Positions 1 to 8,271 are shown, counted from the stretch's first letter. The stretch: 36,668 nucleotides of DNA from Mangrovicoccus algicola (GCF_014903745.1 NZ_JACVXA010000049.1:1-36668), one strand, 5' to 3'. Numbers and translations: made by a program. The notes: generated by a model from the sequence alone, not told the origin.

Positions 1-444
1 GATGCCGATCGCGCGCAGGCCCGGGACGCGGCGGGTCAGGCCGAGGGCCAGGCCTTCGGCGGCCTTGCCCAGCACGGCGACGCGGCGCCCTTCGGCGGCG
101 GCGGCGATCAGCAGCGCCTCCAGGACCGCGTCGGCGCGGGTCACGATGCCCTTGCCCAGGCCCAGGCGGGCGCCGAGCGCCAGGCCGCGGCCGGTGCCCA
201 GGCGCAGGTCCGCGGTTTCCAGGGCATCGGCGAAGACGGTGTCGCGGCGACGGCGCGCGATGGCGGCGGCATCGACGGTGGCGACCCAGGCGCGGTGGCC
301 GGGCTGCATCAGGTGGGCGACGACCCCAGCGACCGGAGCGGCGACCAGATCCAGCCCGTCCAGGGACGCGACGGCCGGAGCGGCGGCGCGGGAAACGCGG
401 AGGGCGGCATCGAATTCGGCACGGTCGTGATAGGCAAGGGTCAT
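1..444 (-). CDS. WecB/TagA/CpsF-like glycosyltransferase, partial (3' end outside window)
   Basis: The gene reads leftwards from an ATG at 444 preceded by a GAAAGGAA ribosome site and stays open to the window edge, giving 148 residues. The order of elements resembles the WecB/TagA/CpsF family of membrane-associated hexosaminyl transferases that add N-acetylmannosamine-type sugars to lipid-linked precursors. There is a 'LDGLDLVAAP' strand, a 'WVATVDAAAIARRRRD' segment like the family's nucleotide-sugar region, a 'FADALETADL' helix, and 'EALLIAAAAEGRRVAVLGKA' like the later Rossmann-type strand. The family usually has a 'PDG' turn after the ADL helix; here it reads 'LGTGRG', so the usual acidic residue seems absent. 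Codon use is extremely alanine- and GC-rich. Family membership is inferred from motif order only; a divergent or inactive paralogue is possible. Confidence 0.5.
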   Translation of the reverse strand, partial: MTLAYHDRAEFDAALRVSRAAAPAVASLDGLDLVAAPVAGVVAHLMQPGHRAWVATVDAAAIARRRRDTVFADALETADLRLGTGRGLALGARLGLGKGIVTRADAVLEALLIAAAAEGRRVAVLGKAAEGLALGLTRRVPGLRAIGI

Positions 445-612
445 CGCGGCGTTCCTTTCTGAAACTGGTTAACAGATGCCCCGGAGAGGGGGTTTCCCTC
501 AACGCCGCGTCAGGACAGCAGGCCTGCCCCGAGGGATGCCCCCGCCCCTAAGGGCGTGGCCGCCCCATCCGGACGGATAGGTGCCGTAGCGTCATAAGGA
601 TCAAACTGCGGC

Positions 613-640
613 TTGAGCCGGGCGGTTCAGCCGGTATTCT
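613..640 (+). promoter_or_regulatory. Candidate sigma70-type promoter of the response regulator
   Basis: TTGAGC at 613-618 and TATTCT at 635-640 are separated by 16 bp. This is a good housekeeping-like pair in otherwise GC-rich DNA. It would give a leader of about 60 nt before the ATG at 707. The call rests on sequence only. Confidence 0.45.
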
Positions 641-706
641 GTCCCGCGCAGGCCCTTGGGCCCGGCCAGGCCGAATGTTTCGCCGGGAGAAGAACAGGAG
701 AGATGC

Positions 707-1321
707 ATGCGCATTCTCATCGCGGACGATCACGACCTGCTGCGGGACACGCTGGTGCTGTTCCTGCAGCAGGAGCACGGGATGGAGGCATTCTCGGCGC
801 GCAACCTCGCCGAGGCGATCCAGCTCGTGGAGGAAGGGCCCGCTTTCGACCTGGTGCTGCTGGATTACACCATGCCGGGGATGGACGGGCTCGACGGCAT
901 GGCGCGGATGCGCGACATGGAAGGCGCCGAGCGTGTGGCGATCATCTCGGGCACGGCCAGCCCGGCCATCGCCGAGGCGGCGCTGGAGGCGGGGGCGGCG
1001 GGGTTCCTGCCCAAGACCCTCTCGGCCAAGTCGCTGGTCAATGCGATCCGGTTCATGGCGATGGGCGAGCAGTATGCGCCGTTGGATTTCCTGCGCGGCG
1101 CGGCCGATGCCCCGGCCCATCCGCTGGCCGACAAGCTCTCGCAGCGCGAGCTGGAGATGCTCGAAGGTCTCAGCCAGGGCAAGTCGAACAAGGAAATCGC
1201 CCGCGACCTCGACCTGCGCGAGCCGACGGTGAAGCTGCACATGAAGACGCTCTACCGCAAGATCGGCGCCGCCAACCGCACTCAGGCCGCCCTGATCGCC
1301 AAGCAGGAAGGCCTGTTCTGA
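707..1321 (+). CDS. NarL/FixJ-family response regulator (receiver + LuxR-type HTH)
   Basis: This two-component transcription factor has 204 residues. The receiver domain spans about 1-120: acidic pair D7/D8, phospho-acceptor D53 in 'LLDYTMPGMDG', switch residues around 'IISGTAS', and K103 in 'GFLPKT'. A LuxR-type helix-turn-helix follows at about 138-200 ('LSQRELEMLEGLSQGKSNKE', then 'PTVKLHMKTLYRKIGAANRT'). The ATG at 707 was chosen because AGGAG sits 7 bp upstream and the receiver begins at once with 'MRILIADD'; an in-frame ATG at 656 would add a non-homologous tail. No sensor kinase lies nearby, so it is an orphan here and its signal is unknown. Membership of the family is clear; target genes are not. 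Confidence 0.93.
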   Translation: MRILIADDHDLLRDTLVLFLQQEHGMEAFSARNLAEAIQLVEEGPAFDLVLLDYTMPGMDGLDGMARMRDMEGAERVAIISGTASPAIAEAALEAGAAGFLPKTLSAKSLVNAIRFMAMGEQYAPLDFLRGAADAPAHPLADKLSQRELEMLEGLSQGKSNKEIARDLDLREPTVKLHMKTLYRKIGAANRTQAALIAKQEGLF

Positions 1322-1456
1322 GCCGCGCCGCTGCCGCGGTGATCCCCGGCCGGGGGCCGGCCGGGACGCACGGGGCGGCTGTGTGAACAGCCCCCTGAAA
1401 ACGGGACCGTCCAAGGCCGGGATTTTCGGCTGATCTCTCCCGGCTGGAAGCGGCGA

Positions 1457-1690
1457 ATGATGAAGGCATCGCATTTCACGGAGTGAGGCGGGACCGGGCC
1501 CCCGGGGGCCCGCAAAAGCCCGTCGAACCAGAAGGCGTTCATCCCGAAGCAGGGCGAGCAGGGCATGCCGGTTGCGAGGATCTGCGGCCGGACGCGATGT
1601 GCCGGTGAAGGCGCTCGATCCCGGGAACACGCGCCTGAACAAGATCGTCCCCGATCTGCCGCTGGTCCGGGAGATGTAGCAGGATGTGTC
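1457..1690 (+). pseudogene. Remnant of an IS3-family transposase orfA
   Basis: Three fragments in different frames, in the right order, match the short OrfA of IS3-type elements. A start 'MMKASHFTE' (1457-1483) is followed at once by a stop. 'AFIPKQGEQGMPVARIC' lies at about 1535-1585, compared with the usual 'I/AF.LKQ.E.G.PV..VCR' helix. 'GNTRLNKIVPDLPLVREM' (1623-1676) is followed by a stop and then 'QDV', compared with the usual 'ENARLKK.VADLSLDKEMLQDV' leucine-zipper stretch. The tryptophan-rich segment normally between the last two is missing, implying a deletion of roughly 65 bp. No orfB, terminal inverted repeats or target duplication could be found. The element is a decayed relic and cannot encode a transposase. 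Confidence 0.72.
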
Positions 1691-1931
1691 CGGCGAAAGC
1701 TTCGAGGCCCGGGTGCCTGCGGGGAATCGTGACCGGGATGCGCGTCGGCAGGGGCGGATCGAAAAGGATGGCTTGGCGCCATCACCTCCGATATGACCTG
1801 CTCCCCGCAGCGCCCGCGACGAATTCCATCACGCCGCCACCGCTTGGGCCCGCGGCAAACCTGCCAGACCCCTTCCCGCACCGCAGCAACGCGCAAGCGT
1901 CCGACAGGAAAGGCGCACGCGCCGTCGAGGG

Positions 1932-2043
1932 AAAAAAAAGCGGCGACCCCAGGGAGGAGGAGGGGGCCGCCGCTGAATTCCGCGGTTCAGGGAGGAGGAG
2001 GAACCGGCGGAAACTGGAACTCTGTCGGGCAATTCTGCCCTGC
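1932..2043 (-). ncRNA. CcsR/'Cuckoo'-type small RNA, copy 1
   Basis: The minus strand encodes an RNA of about 112 nt with three stem-loops. A 5' stem GGGCA/TGCCC has loop GAAT. Hairpin I is TTCCGCCGGTTC paired with GAACCGCGGAA, holding CCTCCTCCTCCCT in its loop. Hairpin II is AGCGGCGGCCCC paired with GGGGTCGCCGCT, again with CTCCTCCTCCCT in the loop, followed by eight T: an intrinsic terminator. Twin hairpins with CCUCCUCCC loops are the hallmark of the CcsR RNAs of Rhodobacter sphaeroides and the wider Cuckoo family, which are stress-linked. The loop matches the 16S rRNA anti-Shine-Dalgarno, so pairing to ribosome sites is conceivable (inference). Copy 2 lies at 8282-8398. It sits 3' of the TRAP permease gene but appears to have its own promoter. 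The 5' end is estimated from the -10 box. Confidence 0.88.
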
Positions 2044-2049
2044 AAGATC

Positions 2050-2078
2050 ACATTACCGCCGACGCTGCGGCGCGGCAA
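2050..2078 (-). promoter_or_regulatory. Promoter of sRNA copy 1
   Basis: Reading on the minus strand, TTGCCG (2078-2073), 17 bp and TAATGT (2055-2050) form a -35/-10 pair. The same arrangement, with a similar spacer starting CGCCGC, precedes copy 2. This shared layout is the main support. Whether sigma70 or a heat-shock sigma (RpoHI/RpoHII, as known for Rhodobacter CcsR RNAs) reads it cannot be told from sequence. Confidence 0.6.
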
Positions 2079-2098
2079 CAATTTATGCTGCAACGCAG

Positions 2099-2117
2099 CT
2101 ATGCCGCGCGGGCATAG
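2099..2117 (-). terminator. Hairpin just after the TRAP permease gene
   Basis: CTATGCC (2099-2105) and GGCATAG (2111-2117) form a perfect 7-bp stem with a 5-nt loop, starting 13 nt past the permease stop. A second small stem GCTGC/GCAGC (2088-2100) abuts it. There is no T-run, so it may protect the 3' end or act with Rho rather than terminate alone. It separates the permease gene from the sRNA promoter. Confidence 0.4.
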
Positions 2118-2129
2118 CGACGCGGTGGC

Positions 2130-4754
2130 TCAGAAGGCCGGCTGGGTGGCGCGCGGCCGCTGCAGCAGCACGATCAGCCCCAGCAGAAGGAAGGCCGGCA
2201 GGAAGAACACCTCCTTGGGCATCCGGTCGCTTTCCACCCGGACCGCCACGATGCGCGCCGGATCGTCGCCGTAGAAATCGAATTCATTGGCCAGCGACTC
2301 GAAGAAGGGCGTGCCGGGGAAGGGTTCCTCCAGCAGCAGCTGCCCGTCCTCCTCCAGCACGCTCAGCCCCAGCGCATCCAGCCGGGCCAGCCCGTCGCCC
2401 GCAGCCTCAGGCGTCACCAGCAGCGTGGTGCCCGAGAGTTTGCCCGTGTCGAAATCCGGGGCCTCGACCTCGACCCGCGCCGCGCCGCCCGGGGGCAGCC
2501 CGGCGATCGCCTCGATCGCGGCGGCGCCCTCGAAGCTCTGGAATTCCGGTGCGATGCGGTCCAGCCAGAAACCGGGGCGGAACAGGGTGAACACGACCAG
2601 AAGCAGCGCGGCGGTTTCCCACCAGCGGCTTTTCGCGATGAAATAGCCCTGGGTGGCGGCGGCAAAGAGCAGCATCGCCACCAGCGAGACGCAGAAGACC
2701 AGGATCGCGTGCAGGAAGCCGACATCGATCAGCAGCAGGTCGGTATTGAAGATGAACATGAAGGGCAGCAGCGCCGTGCGGATATCGTAGCTGAAGCCGA
2801 CGAGGCCGGTCTTGATCGGATCGCCGCGCGAAATCGCGGCGGCGGCATAGGCGGCAAGACCCACGGGCGGCGTGTCATCGGCGAGGATGCCGAAATAGAA
2901 GACGAACATGTGCACCGCGATCAGCGGCACGATCAGCCCGGCCTGCGCGCCCACCGAGACGATGACCGGCGCCATCAGCGAGGAGACCACGATGTAATTG
3001 GCGGTGGTGGGCAGCCCCATGCCGAGGATCAGCGACAGGATGGCCACGAGGATCAGCAGGATCATCAGGTTGCCGCCCGAGATCGTCTCGATCACCTGGC
3101 CGATGATCTGGTGCGCGCCGGTCAGGGAGATCGTGCCGACGATGATGCCCGCCGCGCCGGTGGCGACGCCGATGCCGATCATGTTGCGCGCCCCCGAGAC
3201 CAGCCCCGAGACGAAATCCGCAAAGCCCGCCGCGGTTTCGCCCGCCATGGCGGTGCCGCCGCGGAACAGCGCCTTCAGCGGGCGGTGGGTCAGCGCCACG
3301 ATGATCATGGCGATGGTCGCCCAGAAGGCCGAGAGCGCGGGCGACAGCCGGTCCAGCGTGTCGGTGCGCACCATCAGGTTCCAGACCAGCACGAAGATCG
3401 GCAGCGCGAAATAGGCCCCGCCCAGTAGCGTCGGCGTCAGCCGCGGTGCCGTGGCGACCGGCGCATCGGGGTCGTCGACCTCGATATCGGGATAGCGCGC
3501 GGCCAGCCAGACCAGCCCCAGATAGGCAAGCCCGAGCAGCACCAGCGCCGGATAGACCGTCTCGCCCGGCATCAGCGGTTCAAGCGCCATGCGGATGCCG
3601 ATGACCGCGAAGGTGATCGCCGCCATGCCGAGAAAGCCGGTCAGGAACAGGATCAGGATCATCGGCACGCCGATCGCCCGGCCGGGCTTGTCCAGTCCCT
3701 TCAGCCCCATCTTCAGGCTTTCCAGATGCACGATGTAAAGCAGCGCGATGTAGGAGATCACCGCCGGCAGGAAGGCGTGCTTGACCACCTCGATATAGGG
3801 AATGTTGACATATTCGACCATCAGGAAGGCGGCGGCGCCCATCACCGGCGGGGTCAGCTGGCCGTTGGTGGAACTGGCCACCTCGACCGCGCCGGCCTTT
3901 TCGGGGGAAAACCCAATGCGTTTCATCAGCGGGATGGTGAAGGTGCCGGTGGTGACGGTATTGGCGATGGAGCTGCCCGAGATCATGCCGGTCATCATCG
4001 AGCTGAGGACCGCCGCCTTGGCAGGCCCGCCGCGCAGCGCCCCCAGAAGCGCGATCGCCACCTTGATGAACCAGTTGCCGCCACCCGCCTTTTCCAGCAG
4101 CGCGCCGAACAGCACGAAGAGGAAGATCATCGTGGTGGATACGCCGAGCGCCACGCCGAAGACGCCCTCGGTCTGCATCCAGTAATGGCCCATCGCCTTG
4201 GAGAAGGACGCGCCGCCGTAATTGGTCAGGCTGCCGATCCAGGCGGAATAGCCGCCGAAGAAGGCCAGCGCCAGGAACAGGCTGCAGATCACGACCAGGG
4301 GCAGGCCCAGCGACCGGAAGGTCGCCACCAGCAGCACGACCATGCCGATGCCGGACATGACCAGGTCGGTCGTGCTCCATAATCCGGGCCGCTGGGCGAT
4401 CTCGAAGCGGAAGACGATCAGGTACAGGCAGGCCGCCACCCCCAGGATCGCCAGCGCCCAGTCATAGGCGGGCACCCGGTCGCGATGGCCCAGCACCGGA
4501 AAGGCCAGCGTTGCCAGGGCCAGCGCGAAGGCCAGGTGCACATAGCGCGCCTGCGCCACGATATTGGCGAAATCCGAGATGCCGGTGGCCTGGGCCAGGA
4601 CGCCGGGCAGTTTCGAGGCGATGTAAAGCTGGAACAGCGACCACAGGATGCACAGCGCGAAGATGAGACCGCTGACCGCCGGTCCGGCCCGGCGTCCGCC
4701 TGTATCGGCCTTGGCGACCATTTCCTGGGCGGATAGTTGCGGCGTCTCGCTCAT
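2130..4754 (-). CDS. TRAP transporter fused permease (4TM/12TM) with DUF3394-like C-terminus
   Basis: The 874-residue integral membrane protein fuses the small (DctQ-like) and large (DctM-like) permeases of a tripartite ATP-independent periplasmic transporter, the form usual for TAXI-type systems. The first ~130 residues carry about four hydrophobic helices. The DctM part follows, with 'GMISGSSIANTVTTGTFTIP' around residue 260 and 'GMGLPTTANYIVVSSLMAPV' around 580, both typical of the family. The last ~180 residues ('KSRWWETAALLLVVFTLFRPGF' onwards) form an extra domain like DUF3394, with a soluble loop and a final hydrophobic helix. Ion-gradient-driven uptake is expected. The ATG at 4754 has GGAG about 9 bp upstream. 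It lies 127 bp behind the TAXI gene, with an intercistronic stem-loop between them. The substrate is unknown. Confidence 0.93.
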   Translation of the reverse strand: MSETPQLSAQEMVAKADTGGRRAGPAVSGLIFALCILWSLFQLYIASKLPGVLAQATGISDFANIVAQARYVHLAFALALATLAFPVLGHRDRVPAYDWALAILGVAACLYLIVFRFEIAQRPGLWSTTDLVMSGIGMVVLLVATFRSLGLPLVVICSLFLALAFFGGYSAWIGSLTNYGGASFSKAMGHYWMQTEGVFGVALGVSTTMIFLFVLFGALLEKAGGGNWFIKVAIALLGALRGGPAKAAVLSSMMTGMISGSSIANTVTTGTFTIPLMKRIGFSPEKAGAVEVASSTNGQLTPPVMGAAAFLMVEYVNIPYIEVVKHAFLPAVISYIALLYIVHLESLKMGLKGLDKPGRAIGVPMILILFLTGFLGMAAITFAVIGIRMALEPLMPGETVYPALVLLGLAYLGLVWLAARYPDIEVDDPDAPVATAPRLTPTLLGGAYFALPIFVLVWNLMVRTDTLDRLSPALSAFWATIAMIIVALTHRPLKALFRGGTAMAGETAAGFADFVSGLVSGARNMIGIGVATGAAGIIVGTISLTGAHQIIGQVIETISGGNLMILLILVAILSLILGMGLPTTANYIVVSSLMAPVIVSVGAQAGLIVPLIAVHMFVFYFGILADDTPPVGLAAYAAAAISRGDPIKTGLVGFSYDIRTALLPFMFIFNTDLLLIDVGFLHAILVFCVSLVAMLLFAAATQGYFIAKSRWWETAALLLVVFTLFRPGFWLDRIAPEFQSFEGAAAIEAIAGLPPGGAARVEVEAPDFDTGKLSGTTLLVTPEAAGDGLARLDALGLSVLEEDGQLLLEEPFPGTPFFESLANEFDFYGDDPARIVAVRVESDRMPKEVFFLPAFLLLGLIVLLQRPRATQPAF

Positions 4755-4859
4755 GCTCGGGCTCCGGGACCTGGGACGGGGAAGGGGGCGTTCCGGGGGC
4801 GACCCGGACCGCGGCAGCGGTCGGCACGCCCGCGGGGGGCGCGCCGGTGGCCGGGGGCA

Positions 4860-4876
4860 GGCCTCCTGCGGAGGCC
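4860..4876 (-). other. Intercistronic stem-loop between TAXI and permease genes
   Basis: GGCCTCC (4860-4866) and GGAGGCC (4870-4876) pair perfectly around a 3-nt loop, starting 6 nt past the TAXI stop codon. Such stems between a binding-protein gene and its permease commonly stabilise the upstream mRNA so that more binding protein is made. No T-run follows, so full termination is unlikely. Confidence 0.5.
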
Positions 4877-4881
4877 CGCGA

Positions 4882-5853
4882 TCACTCGATCAGGCCGAGT
4901 TCCTTATACGCCTTCTCGGCGCCCGGATGCAGCGGCGCGGACAGGCCGTCGCTGACCATTTCCTCGGCCTTGAGATTGGCGAAGGCCGGGTGCAGCCCGC
5001 GGAAATCGTCGAGATTCTCGAAGACCGCCTTGGCCACGACATAGGCGACCTCTTCCGGCACGGCCTCGGAGGTGACGAAGGTCGCGCCGACGCCGAAGGT
5101 GGTCACGTCATCGGGATTGCCCGCATACATGCCGCCCGGCACGGTGGCCACGCGGTAATAGGGATTGTCGGCGACCAGCTTGTCGATCGGTTCGCCCGCC
5201 ACGTCGACCAGGTTCACGTCGCAGGTCGTGGTGGCCTCCTGGATCGCGGCGGCCGGGTGGCCGACCGTGTAGATCATGGCGTCGATATTGCCGTCGCAGA
5301 TCTCCTTGGCCATTTCCGATCCCTTGTACTCGGTGGCCAGGGCGAAATCGTCCATGGTGATGCCGAAGGCGTCCATCACGACCTCCATGGTGGCGCGCTG
5401 GCCCGAGCCGGGATTGCCGACATTGACGCGCTTGCCCTTGAGCCCCTCGAAGCTCTCGATGCCGCTATCGGCCCGCACCAGCAGGGTGAAGGGTTCGGGA
5501 TGGACCGAGAACATCGCGCGCAGTTCCGGGAAGGGATGGTCGGCGAATTGCGAGCTGCCGTTATAGGCGTGGTACTGCCAGTCCGATTGCGCGACGCCGA
5601 ATTCCAGCTCGCCCGCCTGGATGGTGTTGATGTTGTAGACCGAGCCGCCGGTGGATTCGACGGCGCAGCGGATGCCGTGTTCCTTGCGGGACTTGTTGAC
5701 CAGCCGGCAGATCGCGCCGCCCGTCGGGTAATAGACGCCGGTGACGCCGCCTGTGCCGATCGAGATGAACTGCGTCTCCTGCGCGGATGCCGCGCCGCCG
5801 AAGGCGATGGAGGCCGCGGCGGCGACGCCGCCGATGAGGGTCCTGAACTGCAT
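4882..5853 (-). CDS. TAXI-family TRAP transporter solute-binding protein
   Basis: This 323-residue periplasmic receptor is for the TRAP permease encoded next to it. Residues 1-24 form a Sec signal peptide ending 'GGAASAQE'. The mature start '[20 protein letters not shown]' is the signature beginning of TAXI (TRAP-associated extracytoplasmic immunogenic) proteins. '[13 protein letters not shown]', 'LVRADSGI' and '[20 protein letters not shown]' continue the family pattern. The ATG at 5853 was chosen because it begins the signal peptide and has GGGAG upstream; longer in-frame starts lack both. The family binds organic acids such as glutamate or other carboxylates, but the ligand here cannot be read from sequence. 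Confidence 0.95.
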   Translation of the reverse strand: MQFRTLIGGVAAAASIAFGGAASAQETQFISIGTGGVTGVYYPTGGAICRLVNKSRKEHGIRCAVESTGGSVYNINTIQAGELEFGVAQSDWQYHAYNGSSQFADHPFPELRAMFSVHPEPFTLLVRADSGIESFEGLKGKRVNVGNPGSGQRATMEVVMDAFGITMDDFALATEYKGSEMAKEICDGNIDAMIYTVGHPAAAIQEATTTCDVNLVDVAGEPIDKLVADNPYYRVATVPGGMYAGNPDDVTTFGVGATFVTSEAVPEEVAYVVAKAVFENLDDFRGLHPAFANLKAEEMVSDGLSAPLHPGAEKAYKELGLIE

Positions 5854-5903
5854 GGATGGCTCCCGTTGTTGTCCTGCGCGCCGTTGATCGCGCGTCCGTG
5901 AAC

Positions 5904-5937
5904 GAAAACTCGGCCAAACGGCCCGGGGTGTCACCCC
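5904..5937 (-). terminator. Tandem small hairpins after the RpiR gene
   Basis: On the minus strand GGGGT/ACCCC (5937-5925) is followed by GGCC-GTTT-GGCC and then a short GTTTT. Together they could make a weak terminator or processing site between the regulator and the TAXI gene. No clear promoter for the TAXI gene was seen in the remaining gap, so partial read-through is possible. Confidence 0.33.
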
Positions 5938-5941
5938 AAAA

Positions 5942-6829
5942 CTATTGTTTTTTCGCTTGCGGCCAGTATGCCGCGCTGTCGTTGCGCAGCCGGTCATAGG
6001 ACTCGATTCGCTCCTGCGCCCGCGACCCGCCGCGATGCATCAGTAGCGCCAGCAGGGTTTCCAGCACCGCCATCATCCCGGCAAAGCAGCCGAAGCGATG
6101 CGTGGACTGCACCGAGGCGACCAGCACATGGGCCGGTCGCAGTCCCGGCGCGACCTCGGCCGTGTCAGAGACCAGAAGGACATCCATCCCCTTGTTCTGC
6201 GCGAAAAGACAGGCCTCGACGGTTTCGCGCGAATGAGGCGTGACCGCGATGGCCAGAAGCACGTCGCCCGGGCGCGCATCGTTCAGATCGTCGATCGCGC
6301 TGTTGTGGTGGCGCGGGATCAGTTCCAGCGCGGGCAGCGCCATGCGCCCGACATAATGAACGTAATAGGCCATCGCATAGCTGGCGCGCGCGGCGGTCAG
6401 GAAGACCCGGTCGGCCTGCATCAGCCGTCGTGCCATCGCGTCCAGGGTTGCGGGATCCTGCCCCTCCAGCGACCGCGCGACAATTCCCATCGCATTCGCG
6501 GCCGCCGCGGCAAAGACCGCGCCGCCGTCATCGCCTGCCGCGTCCTGCGTCAGCCAGGCCGGGGCCGTGGCGGCCGCCGCCCCGGGCAAAAGCGCCTGGC
6601 GGAACGGTTCGCGGAACGCGCGATACCCGCCGAACCCCATGAGTTTCGCAAGGCTGACAAGGGTATAGGTGCTAACCCCGGCCTTTTGCGCCGTGTCGCG
6701 GATCGGGTCCATTCCGACATCCAGCGGGTGTGCGATCACATGGCGCGCGGCCTTGCGCTGCTGGGGCGACAGGCTGTCCATCCGGTCCTGCAGCGCGGCC
6801 AGGAGGCGAGTCTTCTGGGTGGGATCCAT
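5942..6829 (-). CDS. RpiR/MurR-family transcriptional regulator (HTH + SIS)
   Basis: The protein has 295 residues. An N-terminal RpiR-type helix-turn-helix occupies about 1-80: '[16 protein letters not shown]', then '[20 protein letters not shown]' as the recognition region. A C-terminal SIS (sugar isomerase) domain occupies about 120-260, with '[18 protein letters not shown]' and '[20 protein letters not shown]'. SIS domains bind phosphosugars or similar anionic ligands and act as the sensor. GGAGG lies 6 bp before the ATG at 6829. It is immediately upstream of, and co-directional with, the TAXI-TRAP genes and divergent from the aminotransferase. It is therefore the likely local regulator of transport, aminotransferase or both, perhaps through the palindrome at 6854. 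Confidence 0.9.
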   Translation of the reverse strand: MDPTQKTRLLAALQDRMDSLSPQQRKAARHVIAHPLDVGMDPIRDTAQKAGVSTYTLVSLAKLMGFGGYRAFREPFRQALLPGAAAATAPAWLTQDAAGDDGGAVFAAAAANAMGIVARSLEGQDPATLDAMARRLMQADRVFLTAARASYAMAYYVHYVGRMALPALELIPRHHNSAIDDLNDARPGDVLLAIAVTPHSRETVEACLFAQNKGMDVLLVSDTAEVAPGLRPAHVLVASVQSTHRFGCFAGMMAVLETLLALLMHRGGSRAQERIESYDRLRNDSAAYWPQAKKQ

Positions 6830-6853
6830 GGCGGCCTCCGCTCGGTTTTGCCA

Positions 6854-6863
6854 AACATATGTT
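6854..6863. promoter_or_regulatory. Perfect 10-bp palindrome in the rpiR/aminotransferase divergent gap
   Basis: AACATATGTT is an exact inverted repeat inside an AT-rich island in the 116-bp region between the divergent genes, about 25 bp before the regulator's start codon. It is a plausible operator for the adjacent RpiR-type protein. A TTGACA at 6877-6882 is a possible -35 for the aminotransferase, but no matching -10 is evident. Confidence 0.38.
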
Positions 6864-6945
6864 ATTTCCGCGCCGTTTGACAGCCGGGCCGCTCTTCCGC
6901 TTGGCTCGCGGGGCCGGGACGGTCCCGGCGTGACAGGATGCCGTC

Positions 6946-8271
6946 ATGAGCCATGTTTTCCCCCGCCAGATCCATGCCCCGCCCCCCGTCGCCACGGGCG
7001 GCGCCGGGTGCTACCTGTTCGATGCCGCGGGGCGGCGCTATTTCGACGGCTCTGGCGGCGCGGCCGTCTCCTGCCTGGGCCATGGCGATCCCGAGATCGT
7101 CGCCGCGGTGCAGGACCAGGCGTCGCGGCTGGCCTATGCCCATACCGGGTTCTTCACCTCCGAACCGGCCGAGGCGCTGGCGGATCTGCTGATCGCCCAT
7201 GCGCCCGGCGATCTGGACCGCGTCTATTTCGTCTCGGGCGGATCGGAGGCGGTGGAGGCGGCGCTGAAGCTGGCGCGGCAATACCATGTGGAACGCGGCG
7301 CACCCGAGCGGCGCCATGTCATCGCCCGGCGTCAGAGCTATCACGGCAACACGCTGGGGGCGCTGGCGGCGGGGGGCAATGCCTGGCGCCGCGCGCCCTT
7401 CGAGCCGATGCTGCCCGCGATGCGCCATGTCGCGCCCTGCTACGCCTATGCCGAGAAGCCGCCCGGCGAAACCGACGAGGCCTATGGGCAGCGCCTCGCG
7501 CAGGAGCTGGAGGACGAGATCCTGGCCCTGGGGCCGGAGTCGGTCATCGCCTTCGTGGCGGAACCGGTGGTCGGCGCGACGCTGGGCGCGGTCCCGGCCG
7601 TGCCGGGCTATTTCCGCCGCATCCGCGAGATCTGCGACCGTTACGGCGTGCTGCTGATCCTCGACGAGGTGATGTGCGGCATGGGCCGGACCGGCCATCT
7701 TTTCGCCTGCGAGGCCGAGGGCGTCGCCCCCGACATCCTGTGCATCGCCAAGGGGCTGGGCGCGGGCTATCAGCCGGTCGGCGCGATGCTGTGCAGCCGC
7801 GCCATCTACGATACGCTGGCGGCGGGGTCGGGGGCCTTCCAGCACGGGCATACCTATATCGGCCACCCGGTGGCCTGCGCCGCGGGCCTGGCGGTGATGC
7901 GCGCGGTGCTGGAACGGGGGCTTCTGGCCCAGGTGCAGGCGCGCGGGGCGCTGCTGCGCGAGCTGCTGCAGGACCGGTTCGGCGCGCATCCGCATATCGG
8001 GGATATCCGCGGGCGGGGCCTGTTCCTGGGGCTGGAATTCGTCGCCGACCGCGAGACCCGGACGCCCTTTGCGCGGGCCGAGGCGGTCGCGCCGCGGCTG
8101 AAGGCGGCGGCCTTCGAGGCCGGGCTGATCTGCTATCCGATGCAGGGCACGCGCGACGGGCAGTCGGGCGACCATGTGCTGCTGGCCCCGCCCTTCATCA
8201 TGCAGCCCGCAGAGGCGGAGGAGCTCGCGGACAGGCTGGCGCGGGCCATCGGATCGGTTCTGCCGGGCTGA
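6946..8271 (+). CDS. Class-III pyridoxal-phosphate-dependent aminotransferase
   Basis: This is a 441-residue cytosolic aminotransferase of the ornithine/GABA/omega-amino-acid clan (fold type I). It shows 'FDGSGGAAVSCLGHGDPEIV', the PLP-phosphate site 'SGGSEAVEAALKLARQYH', 'YHGNTLGALA', the metal-like motif 'ILDEVMCGMGRTG' whose Asp contacts the pyridine nitrogen, and the Schiff-base lysine in 'CIAKGLGAGYQPVGA'. A C-terminal small domain with 'RGRGLFLGLEF' follows. Length is normal. The ATG at 6946 has AGGA upstream. It diverges from the RpiR-TAXI-TRAP set, so it may process an amino compound imported by that transporter; this is inference. Precise amino donor and acceptor are not deducible. 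Confidence 0.93.
   Translation: MSHVFPRQIHAPPPVATGGAGCYLFDAAGRRYFDGSGGAAVSCLGHGDPEIVAAVQDQASRLAYAHTGFFTSEPAEALADLLIAHAPGDLDRVYFVSGGSEAVEAALKLARQYHVERGAPERRHVIARRQSYHGNTLGALAAGGNAWRRAPFEPMLPAMRHVAPCYAYAEKPPGETDEAYGQRLAQELEDEILALGPESVIAFVAEPVVGATLGAVPAVPGYFRRIREICDRYGVLLILDEVMCGMGRTGHLFACEAEGVAPDILCIAKGLGAGYQPVGAMLCSRAIYDTLAAGSGAFQHGHTYIGHPVACAAGLAVMRAVLERGLLAQVQARGALLRELLQDRFGAHPHIGDIRGRGLFLGLEFVADRETRTPFARAEAVAPRLKAAAFEAGLICYPMQGTRDGQSGDHVLLAPPFIMQPAEAEELADRLARAIGSVLPG

Noticed and set aside
548-1642. 364-codon minus-strand frame across the response regulator and IS remnant
   Set aside because: It is antisense to a clear receiver-LuxR protein, and its own sequence has no domain.
1691-1931. 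Possible continuation of the IS3 element (orfB) after the orfA remnant
   Set aside because: No DDE-type motifs or ordered fragments could be recognised in any frame.
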